A stretch of 64,000 nt of DNA from Dysgonomonas gadei ATCC BAA-286. GTDB lineage: Bacteria; Bacteroidota; Bacteroidia; Bacteroidales; Dysgonomonadaceae. The position numbers and the translations under genes are program-made. A model generated the notes under the pieces. That model was not told the DNA's origin and did no database searches. It was given only the letters and a program-made list of their open reading frames with translations. The stretch is taken from assembly GCF_000213555.1 (NCBI RefSeq), contig NZ_GL891991.1, positions 1 to 64,000 of the forward strand, written 5' to 3'. This document shows, in pieces, positions 44,142-51,378 of this stretch (position 1 is its first letter; the number at the start of each line of letters is the position of its first letter).

Positions 44142-44624
44142 ATGGCAAAGTATAGTGAAGAATTAGTAGATAAAGTCGTTTTTCTTATCGAAGAAGAGTT
44201 TTATACTACCACTCAGGTATGTAGGGCTTTAGGTTTTAGCAGGCAGGCTTATTACGGCTGGCTGGACACTAAACCCGGATTCAGGAAAGAGGTAGATATG
44301 GCTGTCAGTCGCCGTAGCGAAGCGATGCAGACAATGATGCAGGCCGCGCTGAAAAAGAAACTGGAAGGATATATGACAACAGTGGAAAAGGATGTATATG
44401 TTCCTGATGAAAGGAATCCCGATAAACTAGTTTTCAAATCGAAAGTGATAATAAAGAAGGAATGTCCTCCCGATCTGCGGACAATAAAGATGTTGCTGGA
44501 TAGGAACAACCCCTCCCTGCCCCAAGGGGAGGAGATGTATACCACGAGAGATAATCGGGTGATTGAGGAAGAGACCGTTATAGATAACATAGAAAGGGAT
44601 GTTGTAGAAGATGAAGAAAAATAA
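44142..44624 (+). CDS. HTH protein resembling a phage terminase small subunit / helix-turn-helix of insertion elements
   Basis: 160 aa. The N-terminal HTH reads YTTTQVCRALGFSRQAYYGW (residues 21-40), followed by a helical region (KEVDMAVSRRSEAMQTMMQA) and a beta segment (VYVPDERNPDKLVFKSKVII), then KKECPPDLRTIKMLLDRNNP and an acidic tail. This order fits small terminase-like DNA-binding proteins of phages and integrated elements. No large terminase, capsid or integrase is near. The frame stays open after the TAA, see the next entry. It is flanked by the two GC-rich inverted-repeat elements. Confidence 0.55.
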   Translation: MAKYSEELVDKVVFLIEEEFYTTTQVCRALGFSRQAYYGWLDTKPGFRKEVDMAVSRRSEAMQTMMQAALKKKLEGYMTTVEKDVYVPDERNPDKLVFKSKVIIKKECPPDLRTIKMLLDRNNPSLPQGEEMYTTRDNRVIEEETVIDNIERDVVEDEEK

Positions 44625-44639
44625 AAAGAGGTTTCAGTA

Positions 44640-44798
44640 GTGATTGAGGAGAATGAAGATGCAGAGACTGCGGAGATGATAGAAAGACTGGATAAAGCCT
44701 GTGCCCGGCGACGACAAGAAATCAGGAAATCAGTAATAGTGGGTAATAGAAGACCGGTGTATAATCATGGAAAGAGAAGGAAGAAAGCGAAGAGATAA
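44640..44798 (+). pseudogene. In-frame continuation after the HTH gene stop (possible C-terminal remnant)
   Basis: The TAA at 44622-44624 is followed in the same frame by 57 sense codons up to TAA 44796-44798, with a GTG at 44640. The peptide continues the acidic helix (VIEENEDAETAEMIERLDKA) and ends strongly basic (CARRRQEIRKSV ... GKRRKKAKR). This suggests that a longer protein of about 217 aa was cut by one nonsense change, or that the tail is made separately from GTG 44640. I do not recognise it. Confidence 0.4.
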
Positions 44799-45384
44799 TG
44801 AATAATGCCAATCAATAGTTAAAGTAATTATTGTAGTATAAAATTGTTGGATTATTATCGACTACACTTCGTTCCGTCTGAATGTTCATTTTGGCATTGC
44901 CCAAAACGAACCAAAAGGCTAGCGCTTCGTTTCTCGGCGACCTGTCAACGGTTTGCCAGCTGAAAGTGACAAACGGGCTATCGCCCCGTCCCTTTCCACG
45001 CCGGCTGCTCCGGACAGGTGCCCGCCTGCGAAACTAATGCGCATCCGCTGACGCCTTAGTAAGGCAAAGCCCTTTCGAGAATGAAATATGCGTCAGCCCG
45101 CGCCGTTAGCTTCAAGGACGGGGTACCCGTAGGGCTAAAAGACGAAAAAAACGGAAACGTGTTTGAGCTTATCCTTCGATTCGGGTTATACGATCTTTCC
45201 AGCGAGTTTTTCCGTTTCGTCTTTTTGTCCGTTACGGGTCGGTCTTTGATGCGGGGCGCTAAAGCGTTTTTGGTTCCTTTTGGGGATTTGGCCAAAAGGA
45301 ACACAAGCAATTTTAATTGCGCGTAGAAAAAAATGCATAGAATAATAGAACCTTTTTTCAACTTATTAATACCGAAGAATTTTC
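44799..45384. other. Intergenic region holding GC-rich inverted-repeat element 2
   Basis: Between the HTH gene and ccsA (convergent). Apart from element 2 (44885-45302) it is AT-rich. Open frames across the element (for example 45081-45326) have no signal or family and are taken as chance ORFs in GC-rich repeat DNA. Confidence 0.6.
44885..45302. repeat. GC-rich inverted-repeat element, copy 2
   Basis: The left end repeats the left end of element 1 (TTCATTTTGGCATTGCCCAA onward, about 58 bp with few changes). CAAACGGGCTATCGCCCCGT and ACTAATGCGCA also recur inside. The right end (to 45302) is a diverged inverted version: its complement reads TTCCTTTTGGCCAAATCCCC, then AAAAGGAACCAAAAACGC. Confidence 0.65.
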
Positions 45385-46170
45385 TCAATTCGAATAAACA
45401 TGGATGCTATTCTGTGCGGCAGGAAGATAATTGACGCCGATCCAGGTAATCATAAGTAAAACAAACGCGATTGGCAGCATCCATAAAACAAACTTAACAT
45501 GATATTTTTGCAGCCGCATATGGATATAGACTAAATATCCCGCCGATGTAATAAACGCCCATGTCTCTTTCGGGTCCCACGACCAGTAGTGTCCCCATGC
45601 CTCCTTTGCCCATACTGCTCCCATGAGCATTCCCAGTATGAGGAAGCCGAAACCGATATAAACAACATTATCCATCAGCTTGTACAGGTTATCATCCAGC
45701 CTGTCTTTTTTCAGATTTACCAACTGAATAATAGCAGCAATGGTCGCAGCCCCAAGCATGGCATAGGATAAAATATAGACTGTAACGTGCGGCACAAACC
45801 AATAGCTTTGGAGGGCAGGCATCAGGTTGGTCGAATGTATTTCCGGCTTGAATATATTTACACAGACAAAAACACAGGCGACCAGGCTGGAGAATGACAA
45901 CAGCCATTTATATTTCCAATGCTTGTATGTAAAATAACCAACTGTTGCCAGAAAGAATGAGTACCATAACCGGGTTTCACCTATTGTACGGAGCGGAGGG
46001 CGTTCCTGTCCTATCCATAAGCCGATGATAAACGCGGCAAAAATAGCAATGCCGGCTATCATTAGTCCTTCTACGATAAATGTTTTCTTACATTTATATA
46101 CCAGTGCTCCTGCGCTTATCCAGCAAATCATTGCAGGTATTGCAAACCAAAGAAATTCATCCCAAGTCAT
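45385..46170 (-). CDS. ccsA: Cytochrome c assembly protein CcsA (CcmC/CcsA family)
   Basis: 261 aa, about eight helices. It carries the heme-handling WWD-type motif WGHYWSWDPKETWAFITSAG and conserved His (FVPHVTVYILSYAMLG). With ResB (Ccs1) it forms the system II cytochrome c synthetase that moves heme across the inner membrane and attaches it to CXXCH apocytochromes. Its start overlaps the resB end by 14 bp, so the two are translated together. Its likely clients are NrfA and NrfH encoded upstream. Confidence 0.9.
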   Translation of the reverse strand: MTWDEFLWFAIPAMICWISAGALVYKCKKTFIVEGLMIAGIAIFAAFIIGLWIGQERPPLRTIGETRLWYSFFLATVGYFTYKHWKYKWLLSFSSLVACVFVCVNIFKPEIHSTNLMPALQSYWFVPHVTVYILSYAMLGAATIAAIIQLVNLKKDRLDDNLYKLMDNVVYIGFGFLILGMLMGAVWAKEAWGHYWSWDPKETWAFITSAGYLVYIHMRLQKYHVKFVLWMLPIAFVLLMITWIGVNYLPAAQNSIHVYSN

Positions 46171-47419
46171 CTTCCGCCTTTCTTTTTTTGTTTCCCGACC
46201 ATAATAAACATATCGAACCTACGGACAATAGAATTATTCCGGCATAGACAGGATAGAGCCACGGGTCGTATACCAGCTCCATACTGCTGTATGTGGACAT
46301 TCTGCCGGCCTGATTGTCATATCCGTACTGGTAGATAGTCCAACTGCCTATTCTTAAAGGTTTATTTACTTCCAGAACCGCGTGCTGTTCGCTTCCGTCT
46401 TCCATGAATACATCTATGTCCGACAGGAATCTCTTTGGCTCGGGTTGTGTCATTACAATACAATATTGAGAGTCGAGAGGTAATGTCATATATAACTGTG
46501 CCATATTGCCTCCGCATACCCATCCTTTACGCATCTCGCCTGTTTGCATGTTCTTTGCCGATACTTTTGCTGCCGGACTGGAGCCGGGCATAGGCACAGC
46601 CTGATAAGTACTGTCACTGTTGCGTACTGCCTGATGGATATATTCTTCAAGTCTGATATCCCATTTATCGAGTGTGCCGTTAGGCCTTTTCTCGTCTATC
46701 TGGAAATAATCAGGTTTGTTTTTAGGCTGTGATTCGCCGCTTTCCCTGTCTATTATTGTGAGTTTAGGCGGGTATTCTTCCATCTCGAAATCATTGAGCT
46801 GTATGGCGACTGGAAGTTCCAGCACATCTTTGTTTTCGCTATAGACACGCCATTCCACTTCACCTTCGCGGACATGCATTACATATCTTTTTATATCGGC
46901 GGCTCCCAGCCCTGCGGCAAAAAGGAGAATCCAGAGCCCTATATGATTGAAATAGAAAGCATAATCCTGCTTGCGGAAAGCGACCAGCCTTCTTACAATC
47001 AGTGAACCTAAGGAAATCAGCGTAAGGAAATATATCAGCACGAAAGGCCAGCTGCTTGTTACCTGCCTGAATCCAAGCACCGTGAATATATCTTTATCGT
47101 GAGGATCGAGACGCGCGAATTGCGGAGTAAGTCCCATTATCAGCCCCAATACCAACAGCGCAGCAATGAGGGTTACCGAAAGCGGAACACCCGATATCCA
47201 TTGGTAGAAAGCACTTTTGCGGGCGAATGAGAGTAATATGAGAAATGCTATTACCGCGCCACCGAGGATAAGGTTGACCGGAGCCTGTAGCAGGTAAAAG
47301 TCAAACTTTCCTACTGTAATCTGAAGCATAAAACCAATGAAGACAAAACCTGCCACAAAAGCGATACTTTCTTTGTACCGCCACGGGAATTGCCACATCT
47401 TACGTTTTCCTTGTTCCAT
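46157..47419 (-). CDS. resB: Cytochrome c biogenesis protein ResB/Ccs1
   Basis: 420 aa. Three or four N-terminal helices (IAFVAGFVFIGFMLQITVG, LNLILGGAVIAFLILLSFA-like, VTLIAALLVLGLIMGLTP), a large periplasmic domain (about 200-385) and a last helix (YPVYAGIILLSVGSICLLW). The periplasmic part has ResB features (FYFNHIGLWILLFAAGLGAAD, LNDFEMEEYPP, YQYGYDNQAG). Partner of CcsA in system II cytochrome c maturation. It lies 78 bp after nrfA. Confidence 0.88.
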   Translation of the reverse strand: MEQGKRKMWQFPWRYKESIAFVAGFVFIGFMLQITVGKFDFYLLQAPVNLILGGAVIAFLILLSFARKSAFYQWISGVPLSVTLIAALLVLGLIMGLTPQFARLDPHDKDIFTVLGFRQVTSSWPFVLIYFLTLISLGSLIVRRLVAFRKQDYAFYFNHIGLWILLFAAGLGAADIKRYVMHVREGEVEWRVYSENKDVLELPVAIQLNDFEMEEYPPKLTIIDRESGESQPKNKPDYFQIDEKRPNGTLDKWDIRLEEYIHQAVRNSDSTYQAVPMPGSSPAAKVSAKNMQTGEMRKGWVCGGNMAQLYMTLPLDSQYCIVMTQPEPKRFLSDIDVFMEDGSEQHAVLEVNKPLRIGSWTIYQYGYDNQAGRMSTYSSMELVYDPWLYPVYAGIILLSVGSICLLWSGNKKRKAEDDLG

Positions 47420-47497
47420 ATGTATATGAAGAGAAGAAAGTGCCTGAAGTCTTTTTCAGACACTCTCTTCTTTTTTATCTGCCGTTTAAGGGCCTGT

Positions 47498-48631
47498 TTA
47501 AATATTTGCTGTTAATTTCCCTTCTTTTTTAGCTTTTTCGAGCCATTGAGGAACTACTGTTTTTATCCAGTTGTCTTTTTTCTCTTTCAGGGTCTTCATA
47601 TCCAGCCCGATGTATGCCTGAGCCTTATCTTTGGTAGATATATCCGGCATCTGCATATCGGTTACTCCATAGCTGAACAGTACTTTCTGCAATTCAAGCT
47701 GGGCAAGCATTGTTTTGTCGAGGCTGTGAGCCAGTATCCGCTGGGTTTCCACCGGAGCATGGAAGGACGCTCCGTGAGAAGCTACCGCGAAATCCCAGCG
47801 CCATTGCGCCTGACGAAGCAATTTGAGCGAAGCTGCCATTTCTTTGTCGTCTGCCCCTTTGTCCCATGCTGTTTTAGCCATGATGTGAGCTTTCGACAGT
47901 TCCTGTTCTATACGATCGCGGATTTCTAATGCTTTATCCTGATATTGGTAAACATAGTTTTTCAGGTTCTCTTCGCTGTCTCTGTGACAGGTCTGGCAGG
48001 TATTCGCTACATTCTTCAACGGACTCATCACCTGATGGTTCGAGTATTTTATACCGCCTTCCGACATGTATGGCATATGGCAATCGGCACATGACAGGCC
48101 ACGTTGTGCATGAGGTCCCAGCAGGAATATTTCATAATCCGGGTGCTGGGCTTTCAGCATAGGGGTTTTACTTAATGCATGTGTCCAGTCTGTAAATTCT
48201 GCTTCGTCGTAATATTTCTCCATCGCTTCCACAGTCATGCCTCCATCCCAAGGGAATGTCAGATATTTATTATCTTTTGTAAAATAATATTCAACATGGC
48301 ATTGCGCGCAAACCAGTGACCGCATTTCCTGAGGTGTGGCCTGAGTGATATCTTTTCCCTGACGTTGAAATGCTTCTATTAATGCCGGACGGGTAATTGT
48401 CAGATTCATCGTAACAGGGTCGTGACAGTCTGCACAGCCGATAGGGTTTACTACCTCCGCACCCCAATCACTCCATTTGGCTTTATAATAGTTCTCAATA
48501 CCTTTTTCGTGCATCAGGCGTGGTACATCGGGGCTTTTGCATGTCCAGCAAGTACCCGGCTGCATATCACCCTCTCCGTTTTCGGGACATCCTGTACGAA
48601 GCGTATTGCGTACGTCCTCGACGGCATGCAT
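47498..48631 (-). CDS. nrfA: Cytochrome c nitrite reductase NrfA, heme-bearing C-terminal fragment (frameshifted gene)
   Basis: 377 aa from an internal Met, holding all five heme sites of the pentaheme ammonia-forming nitrite reductase: CWTCK (the special Lys-ligated catalytic heme), CADCH, CAQCH, CADCH and CQTCH. Calcium-site and late-helix regions are normal (QWRWDFAVASHGASFHAPVE). It lacks the signal anchor, which lies in the neighbouring fragment at 48654-48998 in another frame. Removing one G of the run at 48676-48679 joins both into 499 codons, a normal NrfA. NrfA reduces nitrite to ammonium in the periplasm with six electrons from NrfH. As written, the gene cannot make an exported enzyme. 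Confidence 0.9.
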   Translation of the reverse strand: MHAVEDVRNTLRTGCPENGEGDMQPGTCWTCKSPDVPRLMHEKGIENYYKAKWSDWGAEVVNPIGCADCHDPVTMNLTITRPALIEAFQRQGKDITQATPQEMRSLVCAQCHVEYYFTKDNKYLTFPWDGGMTVEAMEKYYDEAEFTDWTHALSKTPMLKAQHPDYEIFLLGPHAQRGLSCADCHMPYMSEGGIKYSNHQVMSPLKNVANTCQTCHRDSEENLKNYVYQYQDKALEIRDRIEQELSKAHIMAKTAWDKGADDKEMAASLKLLRQAQWRWDFAVASHGASFHAPVETQRILAHSLDKTMLAQLELQKVLFSYGVTDMQMPDISTKDKAQAYIGLDMKTLKEKKDNWIKTVVPQWLEKAKKEGKLTANI

Positions 48632-48653
48632 ATGTCCGCGCGGTGCGGAATAG

Positions 48654-48998
48654 TCACGCGAAAAAGCGTATCCGGCCCCATAGGACTACCATTTCGGGAC
48701 GCGATTCCAGTACATCTTCGGGCATATTGCCCAGATGCTTGCTTTTGAAATCCATATCGGCAGTCTTTTTCCACGTATTATACTCTCTCGGGTAGTTTAT
48801 GCCCCATTCTTCATTGTGAGGGTTTATCCCGGTTATCTCTATTTTTTTATTGTTGTACAGTGTAGCTATTTCGGCACGGCGTTCTGTTATGGAGGCAGCC
48901 AGGATGCCTAATGCAAACACTCCTACCATGACAACGGCAAATATGCCCCATCCGATAATCGGTTTCCGTTTGATTGCTTCTGCTAATTTCTTGAACAT
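48654..48998 (-). CDS. nrfA: NrfA N-terminal fragment (signal anchor) before the frameshift
   Basis: 114 aa: basic start (MFKKLAEAIKRKP), membrane or signal segment (IIGWGIFAVVMVGVFALGIL), then the beginning of mature NrfA (WGINYPREYNTWKKTADM, NMPEDVLESRPEMVVLW). After LW the frame is lost: GRIRFFA and stop. In the +1 frame the true continuation reads AGYAFSRDYSAPRGHMHAVED, joining the larger fragment. The cause is an extra G in a GGGG run (C run on the plus strand at 48676-48679), a true mutation, phase variation or a sequencing error. Confidence 0.88.
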   Translation of the reverse strand: MFKKLAEAIKRKPIIGWGIFAVVMVGVFALGILAASITERRAEIATLYNNKKIEITGINPHNEEWGINYPREYNTWKKTADMDFKSKHLGNMPEDVLESRPEMVVLWGRIRFFA

Positions 48999-49040
48999 AA
49001 TTTATAGAGTTTTTAGTTGTTTATTTTTATAGGTTTAGAT

Positions 49041-49625
49041 TCAGTTTTTATTCATTCTCTTCTTCAGCCACTCCGGTACGGGTGAGGCGGGTAGGGGAAC
49101 AATCGCGTTAGGCGAGGAGGACAAATTGCTTATCTTGGAATGGGGCACTTGTGTGTGGCAGTCCCAGCAAGCTTTGCCTTTGCCTTCCTGTACATCGCAG
49201 TAACTTATCATACCTGTATTTACAAATTCCGTATTGAGTTGCGTGTGGCAACGGATGCAGTTGTCCATTATCACCCCGTAGCTTTCGTCCCGTGGACGGA
49301 TTACCTGTGGCTCTCCATTTATGGTAAATACGGCGGCATGGTAAAGCCCGTCTTTAGCTTTAAATGCATATTTATTGAGGATATTATCCTGCGGTACGTG
49401 GCAGTCGTTGCAAGTAGCCCATTGCGCGTGCGAACTATGGTTCCATGACTGGTAGTATGGAGTCATAATGTGGCAGTTGATACATGCTGCGGGATCGTCC
49501 GAAAGGTAGGAGTGAGCCCTCGACATATAGACTGAGTATCCTCCCAATCCGACTATAATACCTCCTACGACAAACAGAGGTACTATAAACTGGTTAGGTA
49601 TATGGCTCAGGAATTTTTTTATCAT
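49041..49625 (-). CDS. nrfH: Cytochrome c nitrite reductase small subunit NrfH (tetraheme)
   Basis: 194 aa, NapC/NirT family. One N-terminal membrane helix (about 12-33) and four heme sites: CINCH (48-52), CNDCH (72-76), CIRCH (123-127) and CWDCH (153-157). It takes electrons from menaquinol and passes them to NrfA. First gene of the nrfH-nrfA-resB-ccsA unit, 42 bp upstream of nrfA. It appears intact, in contrast to nrfA. Confidence 0.93.
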   Translation of the reverse strand: MIKKFLSHIPNQFIVPLFVVGGIIVGLGGYSVYMSRAHSYLSDDPAACINCHIMTPYYQSWNHSSHAQWATCNDCHVPQDNILNKYAFKAKDGLYHAAVFTINGEPQVIRPRDESYGVIMDNCIRCHTQLNTEFVNTGMISYCDVQEGKGKACWDCHTQVPHSKISNLSSSPNAIVPLPASPVPEWLKKRMNKN

Positions 49626-49744
49626 GGTATACTAATTTAAGGTCACAGACCTATTTGTTACTTGTTATGTAAAAGAATAACAGTGATTTATGATTTTATA
49701 TTGTATCATTAAATACTATCTTTTACTTAGTGTTTAAATTTTCC

Positions 49745-50896
49745 TTAAAACGCAATTTGCAGTTGTGCTATCACTACATTTGAATTTTGCGCATCCCATT
49801 TGTTCGAATAGTCCGAATAAGTATAGTTGAGTTGTACCCGGCACTGAGGATAAAAATAATAATTTATTCCGACAGTATAATCAATTACCTCACTATTAAT
49901 ATCTTTATTCCTGTTATAGTAATCGGCTTTTAGTAAGGCGTTCAGTTTTTTTGGAACAAGGTAATACAGCCCCATGGCATAAACTCCTTCCTTTTCTATT
50001 CCACCATCGTTGCCATTTATCCACTCGGCACGGGCATTGAAACGTTCCGATTTATAATCCGCGCTCACATACCATCTGTCGCGTACATGATCGGATATCA
50101 CTGTTTCTCCGGCTTTGGCATATGATGCCTGGCCAAAGTAGACTCCTCCTCCGACTCTCAGTCCTTGTACGGGTTGGAGTAATAGCATTCCGGCAAAGTC
50201 TTTAGCGTTGTTCGTCTCCCCGGTAGTAACACCTGTTCCCTGGAATACTCCGGCGGAGTATTGCAACAGGTTATGCTTTTCCATAGGGAAAAGTTCTCCT
50301 GAAATCATCGCTCCGGCGTCGCGTCCGAAATTGTTTTTATTGTTTTGTTTTTTCAATACATCGTCCTCTCCGGCATATCCTACCAGATTGGATATGGTAC
50401 GGGAATAAGCTGCTGTTTCCAATGTGGCCGGTACATACTGGCTTTCCAGTGTGAACGGGCTCTTGAATTGTCCTACTTTGAAATTAAACTCTTTGGCTGC
50501 CGTCCATTCTCCCCAGAATTCCTGAACCGATGGATTTACCATCTCTAAAAGAAAACCGTAGCGGAACGAATCGTTTAGTTTTCCACTTACCGATATAAAC
50601 AGATTTTTAGCTTTGAAGTCGTTGTGTATTTTATCTACATCGGAATATCTGTACATGAATTGTCCGTTTCCCCCAAACTGCATATAAGGAGTATTGAAGG
50701 CTTGCCTTACTTTTTCTACTTTCTGTGGAAGGGTTGCTTTTTGTTCTTTATTTGCCGCCTCTTTTTTTATTTCATCGGCTTCAGACTGGGTAAGTACATT
50801 TTTCTCAACCAGTTTCTTCAGTAACTCGTCAGATTCCTGCGCATAGAAAGTGCTGAATGATAAGCAAAAGATTATTAAAACAAAAATTTTCTTCAT
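49745..50896 (-). CDS. Porin of the phosphate-selective OprO/OprP-like family
   Basis: 383 aa from ATG 50896 (MKKIFVLIIFCLSFSTFYAQ, clear signal peptide); 19 further upstream codons in the same frame are not part of the signal and are rejected. A short coiled-coil-like segment follows (ESDELLKKLVEKNVLTQSEA, then Lys-rich), as in trimeric porins, then a 16-strand-like barrel (FNFKVGQFKSPFTLE, GRDAGAMISGELF, RFNARAEWINGNDGG) ending VIAQLQIAF with terminal Phe. Upstream of and parallel to the nrf genes, 119 bp from nrfH, so it may serve nitrite or anion entry; this is inference. Confidence 0.82.
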   Translation of the reverse strand: MKKIFVLIIFCLSFSTFYAQESDELLKKLVEKNVLTQSEADEIKKEAANKEQKATLPQKVEKVRQAFNTPYMQFGGNGQFMYRYSDVDKIHNDFKAKNLFISVSGKLNDSFRYGFLLEMVNPSVQEFWGEWTAAKEFNFKVGQFKSPFTLESQYVPATLETAAYSRTISNLVGYAGEDDVLKKQNNKNNFGRDAGAMISGELFPMEKHNLLQYSAGVFQGTGVTTGETNNAKDFAGMLLLQPVQGLRVGGGVYFGQASYAKAGETVISDHVRDRWYVSADYKSERFNARAEWINGNDGGIEKEGVYAMGLYYLVPKKLNALLKADYYNRNKDINSEVIDYTVGINYYFYPQCRVQLNYTYSDYSNKWDAQNSNVVIAQLQIAF

Positions 50897-50958
50897 TTCT
50901 ATTCGTATTAGATTTGATTCTTTGAATATACAAAATATGTAAATTTTCTGCAAAAAAA

Positions 50959-50976
50959 GTGTAATAAATATTACAC
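50959..50976. promoter_or_regulatory. Candidate operator upstream of the porin/nrf locus
   Basis: GTGTAATAAATATTACAC: 8-bp perfect arms with a 2-bp centre, about 63 bp before the porin start codon. The form resembles CRP/FNR-family sites. Which factor binds is not known. Confidence 0.4.
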
Positions 50977-51040
50977 ATTGAAAATGAATGTTTGTTACAG
51001 AGTAGATTTTATAGCGATTGGGATGGTATGTTTGCTGAGA

Positions 51041-51105
51041 AAGTTTATCTATATAATAGCTGATGGCTTTTTGTTATTAGCTAGTGGTTCTTTGAAAAAT
51101 AATTA
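51041..51105 (+). repeat. TTTATCTATAT...TTCTTTGAAA module, copy D
   Basis: AAGTTTATCTATATAATAGC, a degenerate heptamer core (AGCTGAT...TATTAGC), then GGTTCTTTGAAAAATAATTA. Confidence 0.65.
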
Positions 51106-51180
51106 GCAAATCGGTATATTAGCATATTAGGAAATGAGGGAAAAGGTGTAACCTTTGTTACCTTTTTCGGGTTTATATAG

Positions 51181-51237
51181 GGGTAATCCCTTGTGGTTAC
51201 CCGCTTATCATATAACGGGCAGGCACAAGACCTGCCC
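51181..51237. repeat. Two adjacent GC-rich hairpins
   Basis: GGGTAA(51181-51186)/TTACCC(51197-51202), with the inner stretch also pairing partly, and GGGCAGG-CACAAGA-CCTGCCC (51217-51237). They stand out in AT-rich surroundings and have no T-tract. Confidence 0.55.
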
Positions 51238-51378
51238 CTACAAGAATGGTTAAAGTGCTACTTTTGTTACTTTTTATCTATTTATACAGATGTTACCTAA
51301 AACATATTTTGATAAGAAAAAAGAACAACGTAATTTTAGAGAAAGTTTATAAATGTTAATAATAAAAAAGCAAAGAGT

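Larger units (their letters stand above)
50897..51378. other. Divergent intergenic region with palindrome, repeat module and GC hairpins
   Basis: Between the porin gene (minus) and the S9 peptidase gene (plus). Contents in order: an 18-bp palindrome (50959-50976), module copy D (51041-51105), a TTAGCAAAT/TATTAGC octamer stretch (51100-51135), GGTGTAACCTTTGTTACC units, and two adjacent hairpins (51181-51237). No clear promoter for the peptidase was seen. Confidence 0.6.

Noticed and set aside
45081..45326. 81-codon ORF on the plus strand and the overlapping 110-codon minus-strand ORF
   Set aside because: Both lie inside the GC-rich inverted-repeat element, lack recognisable domains, and arise from sequence with nested inverted repeats. 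They are treated as chance ORFs.
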